A program made the translations under genes and the position numbers. 64,000 nt of DNA from Erythrocercus mccallii (lineage: Eukaryota; Chordata; Aves; Passeriformes; Dicruridae): assembly GCA_013397435.1 (NCBI GenBank), contig VZRG01001690.1, positions 96,577-160,576 on the forward strand, in the 5' to 3' direction. This document shows positions 48,601-63,600 of the stretch, in pieces (position 1 is the stretch's first letter; every line of letters starts with the position of its first letter). The notes under the pieces were generated by a model. The model was not told the origin of the DNA. It searched no databases and was given only the letters and a program-made list of their open reading frames with translations.

Positions 48601-51600
48601 CAAATACGTATATCAAATGCAGTCATGTAAAAAAACCTAAGAGGAGAAATCCAAAAGAAGCAAATAACTAGCTTTAGAGGTTTCATTTAAGCTCAAAAGG
48701 ATCTATGAATTGCTCTATCTTTCACCTACTCTGACAGCTCTATCTTTTCCTCTGATTTTAAATATTTAGAACTCACTTCCATTTAAACTACCATAATTCG
48801 ATATGCAGTATATTTGCACATCACTTAATTTAAACTCAGGTGTGTCAGAACACTTGATACTACAGCAAAGGTGATAGAATGGATACTAAATGGGCTGTAT
48901 GAACACCAGTATCAGTGCTCAATTCCTTATTGGGGGATGCCAGGAAAAAACAAGTGTTATACATCATCCTACACTGAATAGAAATAATTTTTCCAGACAT
49001 ATTTTTTTACTGCTTGAGACTGAGGGTGGTGAGCATCAAATGTTTAACTCCTCCACAGAAAAAACACAAAGGTTTTGTTCAAACATGATTTCCTGGCATC
49101 ATTTCCCAGCGGTAGTGAGGCACTGTGATAAGAAAACCATTCAACAACTTGTAAGGTTGAAAGTTTTGCAGAGCTAGCAAATTTCTTCTGAATAATCAGC
49201 CATTGATTCAAGCTACCCTACAAGCATAGCACTAACTCCTTAGCATTATGATTTTCAGTAGGAATGTTTCGATAAAGTCCCAGCCTAAAATTATTGGAGT
49301 TTTGCTACATCTTAACATGCTAGCAGACCATGCCAAAAGGATAGTTTTCAGGAAACAATCAATACACATTACAGTATTTCATGACCCTAGGTCAATTAAA
49401 ATTATGAAACTCAATGTGAAAATTGTATTTTCTTTAGTATAGAATTTGTTTGACTTCCTTTAAATACCTCTCACAGAAGGAAACAAGACATCTGGTAGCT
49501 TCTCTCAAAACCAAAACCACCTCCTATACAAGCAGCCTATGTGACTAGTTTAAGACCCAGGTGTTAAATTTTAAGACTAGAAAACTTATTCTTACATGGC
49601 AATAGGCTAATTTTCAGTGAACAGCTGTTTCAGCCACATAACAAAGACTAAAACCTGAGAAAAACAACATTCTTGTCAACGTATGCAGTGTGTATTTGAC
49701 AAAAAAACATGACTTTTTTTCATTGTAGTTCAATTAAATTCTATGATTTTACAATAGGATTTGATACTCATGTCCAACACAAGACATGCTTCTTGTGAAG
49801 GGGCTACAGCAACACCACCTAACTTCTGAACTCACACAGTACTTCCTACTAACTGCACTCTGGTCTGCTTGTTCAATTTATTACAACAGTAATGACAGTA
49901 ACACTGTCATCTCCTTCATAAAACATGAAACATAAACTTTTAAATATCTACGGTGCAAAGGCATTGTTTGAGCTGCATCTGCAGCCACTCCACATCTTAG
50001 GCTTCCCAGGAGCCTGGAGCCTTCTGCTGGAGATGTGCTTTGTGGGTTGAAGCTGGTGCAGAACTCAGCATGCCGAGTCCTGCACTTTAGTTGCCAGCTT
50101 TGGAAAAGCTCCAGCAGAATGCCTGGGAGACCTGAATTTGATAAACTCTGTAGAGCTGTTATTTACTACCTTAGGAAGGATTTTTATGCACACACACATG
50201 TTCACGTGCAGGCTCATGCAGAACTGCAGATAGCTCGAGGCTGGAGCAATGGCAGAAGAGTCCTGCCAAGGGGCTGGCACTGCTCCCAGAGCAGACGATG
50301 CTCACAGCACAGCTCCTGCCCACTGTAACCCTCCCAGGGACCTGCATGAGGCCAAGAGAGAAATACTGGGCTCTTCCCCATCCTCTACGCCTCTGCTGTG
50401 CTTGTTTCAGGCATTGTTAAATTCACTGAGAGAATGTGCTTTTTCAAAGCACAGTGAGTAAACAGTTTCTGAAGACTCAGCCCAGAATCTCTCTGTGGTG
50501 TGTAATCCCCAGTGGACATTTGTGGGTGCTGAAGTGCACCCAGTGCTGTGTGGCTTCAAGATGTTGTCCAAATACAGGCACCCACCTCAGTTTGCCCCAG
50601 TGGTGTGGTGCCAGTGTGATCTCTCTGGACACAGAGAACAGACATCGGATGACATTTTCTCTCCACTGCAGGGGGCATAGACTGTAAATCAAAGCACCCA
50701 GACCAGGTACAAAAACCTGTCTTCCCTGGCTTCTGCTTCACCATGTCTGATCTTACCAAGGTTTCTAGAAAAAATGTCACAGGCTGCAGCTGGCAAAATG
50801 GGGAGGGCAGGGGAAGAGTGCCCTAGAGCCTGGTTTCCAATGTACTGGGACTCTGGGCCACATCTACAACTCACTGCTGCTGCAAGTGCCTGAGAACCCA
50901 TGGAGAGCTGCAGCCCCCAGCCTGTCCTAGATGGGCCATTTTGCATATCTCCACACAGCTATGTCCAGAGCTTCTTTGCAGGCAGTTGGGATTTTTTAGT
51001 ATTGTAAAAGTTGTCAAAGCAACATGAGCAGTACGGTACCCATTTCTCATCAAGAGCTTGTGTTTCTTGATGCCAAAACCCTGAAGACCTCTCATGAAGA
51101 GATTACACATCATCGTCTTTGGAGTAATTGATTCACCCTGTGGTTTCCAACCTTGAGCAGAAGCCACTTGCCCTAGAGAGTGGAGGATCCTACACTGGAG
51201 TCCTTGGGAGCAACATCCATGCCTCTGCATCAGCTTGCTGAAGACTATGTCCACACTCACATGGTTCAGAGTTTTTACCCTTCTGTTGTATTGCGCTAGT
51301 TAGTTCATTTTTGTATTTTGCACTGGGTGTTTTACTCTTGCTAACACATGCTGTACCCTCCCCACAATCCCCAGCTTCCCCTGTAAACCTGATCCCCCAG
51401 GTGTCACCTCCCCCAGGGTCTGCCACCATTGGCTGGCAGATCCCCTCCCCCTCCTTGAGCCGGCACAAAACTGCCCGACCCAGGGGACCCTGCCTCTTTT
51501 CCCCTGCTCGGACCACATGGAATTAGTTCTGCAATAAACGCTGGGACTGTATCCTGGGAAGGGAGAAGAGCGCCTTTCGTCTTTTGCCTTTGTCTTTGCC

Positions 51601-54600
51601 CAATATTTCCCCCCGAGGGCCACGGCTAGCCAGGGCTGGTCCCTTTCGGGGTGTAGGAATTTGAGGCACTCTTCCCCATCCAGATTGGTTTCTATTTCGC
51701 TCCTGAATGCAGCACAAAATGTGGCCATACTGGCTGCTTGGGCCAGCAAGAACACGCCAGGTGGCAAATGCCATGGCAGGAGTCCACATGTTCCCTGCCA
51801 CTGGAGCAGATGTCTTTGTGACAAAGCCTTGTCTCAGTTCCAGCTTCACTTTGGCTGCAGGCCAGATCCCAGCTATCTTCCGGGGACACTGCTCCTTAAA
51901 TGGCACAGTTTTCCAGTTCACTTGCAACCCTCTTATCCCTGAGAACTGCTACCTGCCCACGCAGCAGCTGCAGGTCTGCCAGCCTGAATATCACCACTCA
52001 CTCCCTGGGGCTAAATGAGGGCTGAGAAGTCAATTGTCTTCTTGCCAAGGAAAGATAGGAGACAGGCAGGAGGCAGTGACCCCACCACACTGGGGAGAGT
52101 CTGCAGCAGCACCCAGCTGGATGTGTTCCACGAGCGAGCACATGCTTGGAGCCTGTCCAGAGCATCATGCCATAGGCTGCCACTGCTCAGCCCTGTGCAG
52201 CAGCTCTCCTCACCTGCCACAGAGACCTCCTGTTGGATGCAATCATGAAGGCAAAATCTGCCTTTCCACCCAAGGGAGTCTCCTCTATCACTGGGACACA
52301 GAAGGGATGGCAGCAGGGAAGGGGAGTATAGATCTTGCACGGTAAGAACAGGCTCTGAAGAATATATTCTCTCTACTTCAGAAACATTAAAACGGGTTTT
52401 CACATGTTCAAAAGACAGAAGGAACTCCACAAGAGATCAGAAATTATGGTATGCTGCAAAATCCTACTGATAAGGTAGGTATGCAGGTGGACTCCATCAA
52501 TAAACCCTGATGGAGACAACTGATACCAAGAGACAATCCCTGCCCTGGAGCCAGCAGGATCAGCACACCCCTTACCATGTCAGAACACACACAGCCTTTC
52601 CCCCAAGAAATCCAATATGTACTCAGGAACTGGGACAATTCCCCAGTCCTTTCATCTGCTGCAGTAACCAAGTAGCTGTGACCTGCCTATCTAGCAAGAT
52701 AATGGGCTCTAAGGTATCTCTATTGTAAGGGATTTATTAAAGACCACAGCAAGCACATTCCTCCCTGCAGGAAAAAATACCTTAATCTATTGCAAACTCT
52801 CCTGGCAAAGGCGCCTATTTGAACAGATCAGAGATACAAGTTTGTTCTGGTCTGGACAATGTTTGAAGTTTCTTTTCCAGCTAATGAACAGACTTGTTTA
52901 TGATGAAAGGACAGAGGCCATGCACTTTTCTAAACAACCTACTTCACAGTGCTCTGTTTTGCAGCATGTAGCTATGGCTAACCCACTGCATAGTCTCTGG
53001 TTTCTCCTTTATTTTCATCTGAAATATTAGGAAAGTCTGCTAAGAAATAAAAAACCTCCAGTCTCCGTAAGAAGACACAAGAGACGGTCTTCAGCTACAT
53101 ACAATTGAAAGACAAAGGAAACTGGTTTCCAGACCAATTCTCAAACTCAAATACTTGTGATATGTTTTCTTATCACACTGGCTTACCTGACAGCATTGCA
53201 ACCCTACCCTTGAGAAAGAGTTGCTTCTAAACAGAGAGGTTTCTTTCTAAATAAAGGTCAGACAAGAAAAATATAGACAAGCAAAGGGCTGGGCCCCTGC
53301 CACATGTCCCATCCCATAAGGCACCAAAACCCCAGGGCAGACCACACCACACCACGGCTTTTTCCCTCTTTTCCAAGGCTCTGTTGGTCTGCTCCTGGCA
53401 GGGGTGTCCCAGTGAGCTGGAGTGTGATGATGTGCCCAGCCACACAGACATTTACAGAAGGAGCAGGTGGAGCAGGCACCAGGGTTGGACTCACCTAAGC
53501 ACTCCACGCCTGGGTCACCCCAGAAGAGCTCCTGGCACTCCCGGCAGGTCCGGCCTCCGAAACCTGGCATGCAGTGGCACTGCCCTGTGAACTGCCAAAG
53601 TCAAAAAAAACAAAGCCATCAGGAGACGTGAGCCCCTCAGCAGCTCAACCCCGCACCAGAGCAGAGGCCAAGCCTTGGGCACGTGCCTGTGCTCCCTCAC
53701 CTCGTTGCAGGCAGGGCCGAGGGAGCGCGCGGGGTCGCAGTCGCAGTGCTCGCAGCCGGTGCCGCTGGCCAGCCGCCACGTGTGGGGGGCACAGCGGTCA
53801 CAGGTCAGCCCCACCACGTTCGGGAGGCACCGGCACTGCCCCGTGGCCGCCTCGCAGCGGCAGCTCTCCGAGCCCTCGCAGTCCTCCCGGACAGTGCCCA
53901 GGTAGTTGCAGACGCACTCTGTGAGGGAAAGAGCACGGCGCCTCTGGGTCAACCTGTCCCCCGCTACCAGACTGCCCTGACTTCACATCTAGTTTATTCT
54001 GAGTCTGCAGAGCTGTGGGCAGATGCTGGCATGACCCAATGCCAGGGGCCAGGCCTGGCTGACCCAACACTGAATGGCACCCAGCACTGCTAAAGAGCTA
54101 TCCTCATGTCCCGTGGCTGGCCACCTCTACAGATTCTGCCCCAGCACACAGAAGGCCACAGCGGTCCCTCAGTCAAGCAGCCCTGCCCTCCCTGCTCTTC
54201 TCCATTCCTCCCTCTGTACAACCAAGGCCCAGCTCTGCCCAGCTCTCGTGGCAGATCTGCTTGAAGTGGCCAACTGGCTAACAGCGAGCTCACCTGCTCA
54301 GTGACCCGCCTGCCCTGATGGGCTGTGGCTGAGGCTACAGGAGAGGTGGGTCTGCCTTCCCACCACCCATTTCAGCTTCCTGTCATGGCCCTCATTCCCA
54401 CTGCCCAACCATACCTGCAGGAACCTGGTGTAAACAAAAGCCAAACCCTCCCCCCACCACCTTCTCTGGAGAAGAGATTAACAGAGACCAGTGTCAAGAG
54501 GGCAAGAAGCCCCCCTCCTGCAAAATCCTCCACCTTTCAGCAAATGTAAATGTTGTCTCTGTCCTCCCTCTCAAATGTAAAGAGCCCCTCTCCTGGCCAG

Positions 54601-57600
54601 GAGCCCCACTCAGCTCCAGGGCAGCTGCAAGCAACTCCAGCTGGAAGTAATTAGGTTCTTCCTCAACCCCCAAGTGCTCCCAGGTAAAAAGTGTTTAGGT
54701 GTCCACTGCTGCTCCTGACAAGGCTGGGGCTGCAGCTGTGTCTCCCACTCACTTCTGCAGTCCTGCTGCAGGGCACTCCCATAGTAGCCCTCTCTGCAGA
54801 GGTGGCAGTCTTCACCCTCGGTGTGATACAGGCACTTCACGCATGCTCCGGTCCTCTTGTCGCAGGCCTCTGGGTCAGTGGTGTCGATGTTGTTGTTGCA
54901 CTGGCACGGCTGGCAGGCGCCGCCAACCTCATCGGGGCTCCCAAAGAAGCCAGACGCACATTCATCACATCGACTGCCTGTTTGAACAAACAGGCACAGT
55001 GGGAAGTGTCATCACGGCTCCCTAGCGCACAGCCCCATAATCGGCAAGGCAATAAAGACCATTATTGGGGGGCATTAACTGGATCATGTTTAAAGAAACA
55101 GAGACAGCACTTGGTGAGATCATGGCAACTTGGTGCAGAGCATGGATGGTACCACCCAGGACACCAAGGCATGCTGCTCATTCCCTCAATTCCAATGCTG
55201 TCCTGTCCACCCTTTGCTGAGCACCAGTCATCCCTCACCACACTTCTGGAGAAGAGGTTCATGGTTGTGCTGGCATCACCCACACAAGCCAGTCTGCCCT
55301 GGCACCTTCCAAGTGAGGCAATCCCCAGCAACAACCCACTGATGCTGGTGCTGTGGTCACATCTAACTCATTTAAACATACCCTCTCCCTGAGCAGTTCA
55401 ACCCAACCAGCCACCCCTCCATAATCCCACCAAGTACCTATGTATCCCACGCTACAGACACACACGACTTGCAGTGTGACTGGATCCTGGTAACAGCCAC
55501 TGGCAAACTGGCGTCCACTCTCAGGGCCATCAGGGCAAGGGCAGGGGCGGCAGTGATCACCTGATCCCAGGATGGGGTCTCCATAGTAGCCAGCCTGGCA
55601 CCTGCATAACAGGGTACACAGCATGCAGGGGCTGCAGGCAAACATACTGCAGCTTTGCTGTAACTAAGCTCAGATTTTCTACCACTGTGAAGAAGCAAAG
55701 GGCAGAAACATCCTTATGGCTCTCCCTTACCACTCATGCTCCTAGCAGCTGTATCCACAGACACAAATTTGCCTGGCTTACACCAGGTTGGATGTCAGCC
55801 CTGCCACTGCAAGGCCTCTCGGAAGGCTTGCAATGGCTCGCTAAAAGCCTGGGGTCCTGCAACGTGCTCTTGGTCTCTTACGCAGGCACTGCTGGGAGGT
55901 GTGAGGCTGTAGGCAGGGAAGAAGGGATCCCTACTCCCATCAATCTCCAGGCCTACAAGTGCTTGCTTCTCCATGGGGCCAGGTGACTTAACACCTGCCT
56001 GAGCTGCAGCACCAGAGGGAACAGCTGCTGCACCCACCCTGCTGTGGGGAAGGAGAGGGGCCAGGGAAAGGGCACACGTGTCATACCTCTCACAGTTGTG
56101 TCCGGCTGTGTGGTCCCGGCAGCTGAGGCACTCCCCGGTGTAGGGATTGCAGTCATCAGCGTGGCCATTGCAGTGGCAGGGCTGGCAGCTGGGGAAGCCC
56201 CAGAAGCTGGGCAGGCAGCGGTCGCACTGCCGCCCATACACCCCAGGGAAGCAGTGGCACTGGCCCGTCTCCACATCGCAGAAGGCGTTGTAAGAGCCTC
56301 GGACGTGGCATTCGCACGCTGCAAGGAGAGCGGGAGAGGGGCTGAGTTTCCAAGACAAGCCACAAACTCAGGGCCCCAAGCACAGCACAGCCCAGAGGCA
56401 AGGGTTTAACATACGTCGGCATCCACTTGGCCCAAACCCAAAGGTGCCGGGGGCACATCTGTCACACTGTCTTCCAACAACGTTGGGACGACACTGGCAC
56501 TGTCCTCCATTGGGGTCACACACCGAACTCAGGGAGCCCTGTGGGTCACACTGGCATGCTGAGAAGACAAAAACATTGGAGAGAGTGAGCACGGTGGCAC
56601 AAGACATGAATCCCCTGCCTCACCCCACGTACACGCCTCCCCCATGCAAACTGCTCTGCCTGCAAGCCCCATCCAGCTCCCAAGCACAGTTTGCCCTACA
56701 AGTAGATGGTTACGTACATAACGCAGTCTCATGCAGTAGTGCAGAAATGCTGAATATTATGTTCTTGCAGACATCTGTCATGGGAGTTTTCACAACACTC
56801 CTGCTGTTTTCCAAACACCGGTATCTTTGGAAAGTTTCCCAAGCACTGTTCGTGACCACGTCTTCGCCCGAGCCTCCCACTGTGAATATGTCCAGCGATT
56901 TGCAGTATGGCATGAGAACAAGCTACAAAACAATTTTGCAATGAGAAAGTGTCACTACTTATAAATAGCCTTCACCAAAATTGTGAAAATTCAGTATTAT
57001 CCCAGTATTATTCTAACCTTTTTTTGGCTAAAAAGCAAACTGCCAGACAGAATTTGGAAGGTAAATGACAGTTTTTCTCTAGTTCTGGTGGAATACTTCT
57101 GGTATCTGACAAATTCTTTCCAAATCTACCAAATTCTATCCATTGTAAAGAAGAAGATTAACACTGACATTGATTTTCATGACCTACATGACACACTTTA
57201 GCCTCCCCTAAGAAACTATAGGTCTGTGGACTAGCTGCAGTCCTGCAAAATATCTCAAAAGCCTCTTAGCAGAAAAACAACTCATATACTTTGAGGAACT
57301 TTTGAAGAAACCTATGCTGAACCTATTACATTGTTCAGCTGAAATCTGACTTCAGCTGTAAGGAACAATGCTGCAAAATATTATTTGGAATTTACACAGA
57401 CACATGCCAGGGGAGATGCAAACTTCCAGGCTTTAAAGAGCATCCCTGAAATAAATTCTGCTCACAGAGTCAATGAGTGTGTATGGGTTCTCTGTCTCTG
57501 TATCCACCGAGGAGTACTGGGGCAGCTCCAGGCGGATGGTGTAGTTCAGCCCCTTCTCAAAGCACACGGGCCGCGGGAGAACAACGTATCTGAATGAGGA

Positions 57601-60600
57601 ACAGGAAACACTCCTTACTTCAAACATACAGCACCATAAAGCAGTTCAGGTGCCCCTATAAAGTAATCAAGATAATGGAAAGCGGCCAGGACCCAACAGA
57701 ACAAAAGCTGCGATGTGCAGAGGCGGTTTGGAGGCTTGTGGAAGTCAGAACCGGAAAAGGTTATCAGCAAGGTAAAGAGTCAAACCACTGTTCACTCACA
57801 GGCTGTGCAAACACCTCCCTCTCCCTCTACTCAGTGAACAAACTATATCAGAAAATGAGAATAAACTTAAAAGCTTTGAGTCTACAGACACACTACTAAA
57901 TGTGGTTTTTATAACCCACTGGAAATTAATTTTTATCTATTTTAATAGAGGTTACAGCAAACTGAAAATGTGACATTATTGTACTTCAATTTTTAAATGT
58001 TTGGGGTTTTTTTCTCTCCTTTCACCCATCCAGTTATACCAACCTGGATCCAGGTGACAGTGAGACCACTTGATTATCATCATCAGGAACTGTGTTGCCA
58101 CACCGGCTACCTGTGGAAATCTTGCCTGGGCGTGAGACATTGATCACAGCTTTTTCCCACTGATCAGGCAACTAGGGAAAAAAAAAAAAGGCTCCTCAAT
58201 ATCAAGTAATAATCATAAACTCCTGGAAGCATCCAGAGCTCAGGCCAGGAAAAGTGAGCATAGACTGGATGGTCACTGTGCCTCAGGGAGGATGGGGCTA
58301 CAGCTGCAGAATCAATGGAGCATCTACCAGCTGCAGGTGTGGGCTGAGAGCAAGGAGCAAGTGGCCAGCAGCCCCATCAGCATTATGGCATCACCAGGGG
58401 GCTTGGTGACCTCCTCTCCCCTCACCTCTGGGTCCTGTATCTGAGTATTCACTGCACGTAGTTGCTGCCAAACCCTAGGCAAGGAGACGGAGTGATTTTG
58501 CTCTTTCCCTTCACTCTGCGAATTATCAAAGCCAACTGCTTGCAAACTCTTGGCCGCAGGCATTCAACATCCAAGATGGGTAAGTTGCTTCCTAAGGTGC
58601 ATGATGCCCATCTGGCCGGTAACAAATTGTCTAATCTGTCCTGATGGGACTTGTCACTTTTTAATTTGTTCATTAAACAGGTGCTGAAACAATGCAATAG
58701 TGAAATAAACTTTAAAGCAAATGGTACTAGAAATAGTTAACATCATTTTGGATTTTCATACATCTCAGACATTTAACTGAGCGCCTGTCCTTGTCTTTGA
58801 GCCCTGATGACTCCTTGAAGTGCCAGGCTCATGTCAGCTGTGCACCAGGACAGCCAGCACCTGCTGGGAGGCAGCAATGCCCATACTCACAGACCCACCT
58901 GCGGCTCGTAGCGGATCAGGACATCATACTCCATGGAGTAGGGGATGTTGTCAATGTGGAATTCCAGGTACGCCCCCTCAGGGACTCTCACAAATCCTAT
59001 GCCTGTCCATGACGGTGTGCGATCTGGCGTGTACTGGCGCTCTATTATGTTCACTCCCTACAAAACAGGGAACAGATATTTCAATACTGATTCATTAAAT
59101 TTGCGGGTCCCACGGAGAACATAAAGTCTGGGGTTCTGCTGATGGATGACTTCAGGATTGCAGTATCCACTGTTTGCCTCCCAGACTACACAAATTCTCT
59201 TTCAAATCCATACGTGTGCACACCATCACCCTTTCACTTAACAATATAACTAATGTAAGAGAGATAAAGCAAAACAAGACTGCACAACTCTTCATTTCCT
59301 TCTCTGCTGTGGTGCAGAATTAAATTTAAGAACTTGCTGTGAGTAGCTAATTCACCAGCTGTGACATCTCGTTCACCGTACAGATTTCCACATTGTACTT
59401 TTAGCAGTAGGATTTACTGCAGTAGCACATCACTGTTCCATTAACCACTCAAGCCTGAGAGCTAATTGCTTCCTGACTACACCAGGCTGTTTCAAACCAA
59501 ACCACTGCTCAAAATAACATTGGAAAAGCAGATCATGGCTTTAATGAGCCAGGTGTCACTAAAGAACAATCCTAATCACTGATAGATATTTAATAGCCAA
59601 ATCAACACATGGTCACCCTTTTCTGTCTAGGGTGTCAGGTTTTTTATATAAAGCAAAGAAGAGGAAAAAGGTAACAGAAAATAGAAACATGGTGCTCAAA
59701 TTTCCTGTTTCAAATGTATCCATATCCAGAAATAGCTCTCTCCATAGAACAACATCCTGTGCATTCCTAAGGAAGCTGCTTCAGTAGAAAGGGATAAAAT
59801 GCAAGGAAACGTCTACATATATACGTATCACTTCAGGATGTCCCCTCATGTATTCTCACACTCTTTGAATAGAGCCTAGCTGTAAGTTATTAGCCTTTGG
59901 CTTTGCACAAAGATCAGAGCTCCCCAGAAAGGATGGCAGGCAGGATATGAGCAAGGGCGTGCAGCTGTAGGAGCACAGGGGCTTGGCACTGCCTGTCAAT
60001 CCCTGCAACTCTGTGCCACTGCATTTAGTCTTGTGTTGGGCCCTAGCTGGCAATTCAGAGTTTTATTCTATCATCAGATTTGTGAAAAAGCTTTTCAATA
60101 TTGGTGTTTTTTAAAATTGTTTGTTCTGAAGGTTTCAAAAGGCAAACTAGCAGCACATCCCCTTGCTCTGTTTGGCAGGGTGGATTTTTGTGCTGGGCTC
60201 CTCCATCCCTGAGCCCTGGAAGGGCCTCGGGTACCACCTGTCCAGTTGGGCAGACACAAATGCAGCAAAAACCCTGTGCCAGCTCATGTGCCCTCTGCTG
60301 TGGTACAACTTCTGCTCTGTGCTGTCTTCCCTTTCTGCAGTTCTCTGAGAGCAAAAATCCTTTGCCTTGGCTGAAACTGCAAAGTGGCTGCATTTTGTTC
60401 AAAATAAATAAATTATGGCACCAAGTGCCCTGATTGTAGGCAGACAAGGATCTGCTGCTTTAGAGGAACCATTATTTCCATCTCTCTGACTCCTTGCTGG
60501 AGGCAAAAGTGATTGATATAATCACCTAGCTGCTGCTAATGAATTGAAAGCAAGGCTGTGTGATGGGCAACAGAAAGAGCCAGAGACCCTGTTGTACCAT

Positions 60601-63600
60601 GCCGGCAGGCAAAACAAGCTAGAGGCGACTTACAAAAACAGTTTTTTGCACAACTGATATGGCTTTAGCCATTAATAAAAGATATGTTACTGATGTACAG
60701 AAACTATAAAAACTGTGGCAATGTGCTTAAATGTGTGCTTTGTTCACTCCCAGTGAAGTGGCATCAAAGAGAAGAGCCAGTGTCTGTGTCTCACCTCTCT
60801 TGAGATAAGAGAAGTGGATGTGGTGGGTACATATGCAGTGGGGTACAGAGAGGGATGGTGACAGAAAACTAACTGTATAGCCATGATCCAAAAAGAAGGT
60901 TTAAAAAGAAAAATTGCAATTCCTCCCCCCACTATTTACTCCATTTTTGATTGATATACTAAATTGAAAAGCTACAGGTTAATGGTTTTCTGATACTTTT
61001 CAGTTTTGTGTTTTCCACATTTTAATTGCACAACGCACAGGGTATAAAAGACACTTCTAGGAGTCAACTGGTGAAACAACTTTCCCATACCTCTCCAGAC
61101 ACTCCAGATCACTAAAACTGCTACTCACAGGACCCAAGCTGGCTTCCTCTGCTTCGTAGATGTAATGATCAAGTGAAATGAAGTAATAGCCAGGCTCCAC
61201 CTGGTTGCACTGACGTCCAAACATGTGGGGCCGGCATTCACATTGGCCAGATTCACTTGAGCAGCTAAAATGGAAGAACAACGAATTTACAACAGATCTT
61301 GGCTATGCTGAGACAGTATTGGAGCTATCTTCAGCTTGACATTTTAAATGACACAGGAGAAGAAGCACTTCTGAACACATCAGACAGGAGAAGCTCCTGG
61401 GCTCTGCAGCTGGACCACCTGCACTACTAACATGGCATCGCAGTAGCAAGTACAGACCTGGCTCAACCCAACTATCACTCTCCAAAACAACATCTAAGCT
61501 CAGCTGGAAGAAAGCATGGTTCCAGGACCATTTCCAGTAGGCAGTTTGCAAGTAGTTTTCTCTGTTCGGATGGCAAGAGGATTTCATGCTATGGATGCAG
61601 TGGTTCCCTAGGACGCAGGAGTTCTGGGAGCTTCACTTGCTACCAAACGTAGCCAGCAAGCACATCTGCCCTGAAGCTGAGGGCAGCCTTTGGCTCCAAG
61701 CTTGCAAGCCACACAGGTAGCATCTGTTTGTATGGTCTCAGGCAGAGCAAGAACATGCATGACCCTACATGCCCCAGGATGCTGAGCTGCTCTCACTTGC
61801 TGCAAAGCATCCAGACATGTCACCATCAGCAGCTACACAGCAGGTCAAACCATCCCTGGCTGCTTTAGAGTAGGACAGACACAACCAGTGACATGGTTGT
61901 CAGGGCCATCACCAGAAGGTCTGTCCAGAGTGACACACAGATTTCACCCAAACACCCTTCTTTCATAAAGAGCCATTTTCTTTACTCAATACAGCTCTAT
62001 CCCCAAACTGCCTTCAGCTGTTTTATTGTTCCCAGAGTGTCTGCCCTGCATCATGAAGAACCCTTGAGCACGTTGCAATTTTGCGCACACCAAATCACAC
62101 TTTTTCAAAAGAAGGTGTTTTGGTCCATCAAAATACACCTCTTTCTTTAAATTTGAGTGGGATTTAGAAACATTTTCTAAAGGTAAGTGTCTCTGGTTTC
62201 CATGAACAATCCTCAGACTCCTCAAGCCTCCAGACAAAGAGTAGTTTTTAACTTAAACTGTTTTTGAAGTTGCAGAGACTCACTTAAATCTTCACCTTGA
62301 GATGCCAGAAGCGCCCTAGCTGTCCCAGAAGAGGAGCTGGGAAGTTTCCCCTCCAGGGAGGCAATAACTCCACCACCTGGAGTTATACCACAGGGATGAA
62401 TTTTGGGCGAGGCACAGCATCCCACACCCTGAGTGGGAGCCAGAAAGCAGCAATTGAGCAGCTGAGGAGAGGAGCCCCAAGGAGGGCAAAGCTCCCCCTT
62501 CCTGATGACGTGAGAGAGTGAAGTCAGGAGCCAGAGCTGGGCTTTGCGGCTCTCCTGCGGCTGGAGGAAAGCACAGCTGCTGCCTGCCTGTGCCAGGATG
62601 CTGCACGTCCCCTCCCCACAGGGTTTTGCAATCGCTGGGCTCAGTGCATGGGAAACAGGCTGGGCCATGGCTGGGCTGTTACCCCAAAGCCCTGAAAGCA
62701 GCTGTGCTGGGGGAGCTGTTATGAGCTCTGTGGTGTAACCCATCTGTGCACAGGGAGCAAGCACGGGGGAGTAAATAATCCCTAACATCCACACTGCTGT
62801 CTGCCAAGGGCTAATAATTCACTCGGGAGCAGACAGGAGAGACGGCCTGTGGGACATTCCCACGGCAATCCCTGATGCAGATGGGGTGTCCGTAGGCTGT
62901 GACGACCTATGGGAGTCACACCAAGATGAGTCCCACACTCCCCCAGTGTGGTCCCATGGGCTTCAGTGGGAAACAGTTCTTTGACCCTCTTGGGAAATTT
63001 CTGTGGCTTTAGACAAAAGCATGACATTTCAAAAGGTTTGTGGAAGGAAAGGGATAGGGAAAAAAAGGAAAGGGAGAGGGAAATAAGGAAAGGGAGAGGG
63101 AAAAAGAAAAAAAAAAGCAAAAGAACATGCTGCTCTTGCCAAGCCAGGGGTTGGACACACCTAGCACACAGAGATTTGCTCTGGTCAGAGGAGCAATTTG
63201 GCTACTCAGCACCCCATTGACAGGGCATCTGAGTTATGACTTTTCATGCTGATACTGATGGATGCATATTCAAAACCTACAATTTTCTCTAAAAATGTCC
63301 ATCTCCCCAGTAGGCACTTATAAGTGCATGTCCCACCTCATGGAGCACCACTGGGGCAACAGAGCAGTACTGTGCAGCTAGCGTGCTTCCTCTAGCACTG
63401 ATGGGCAGAAAGACTGGCCAAGGGGTGATTTGGGAGCAATGCAAAACCAGCTGCCTGATTTCTGCTTTCATCCTGTAACAGCAAAGCTTTGACATGGACC
63501 ATACCCAGGGTTACAGCCAAGGCAAAGCTTAATCCACATCTGGTTCCTATCCTGATTGACAAAGTCAGAGCTACGCTAAAAACAGTTTTACATGTTCTCT

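Noticed and set aside
51300..51824. 174-codon minus-strand open frame in the large LAMB1 intron
   Set aside because: It overlaps the LTR-like block in antisense, has no conserved domain, and is one of several overlapping frames in C-rich DNA.
53580..53592. Alternative acceptor CACAG|GGCAG for the LAMB1 LE12/LE13 exon
   Set aside because: It would drop the codons for FTG and break the frame with the preceding exon, which ends on a whole codon. The AG at 53592-53593 keeps the conserved CNEFTGQC.
54691..55392. 233-codon plus-strand open frame
   Set aside because: It is a shadow antisense to a LAMB1 LE exon. The minus-strand reading gives the spaced cysteines and splice sites of laminin.
62222..62794. 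190-codon minus-strand open frame within a LAMB1 intron
   Set aside because: No splice-bounded conservation with laminin or any other family I recognise. It is probably chance in GC-richer intron.
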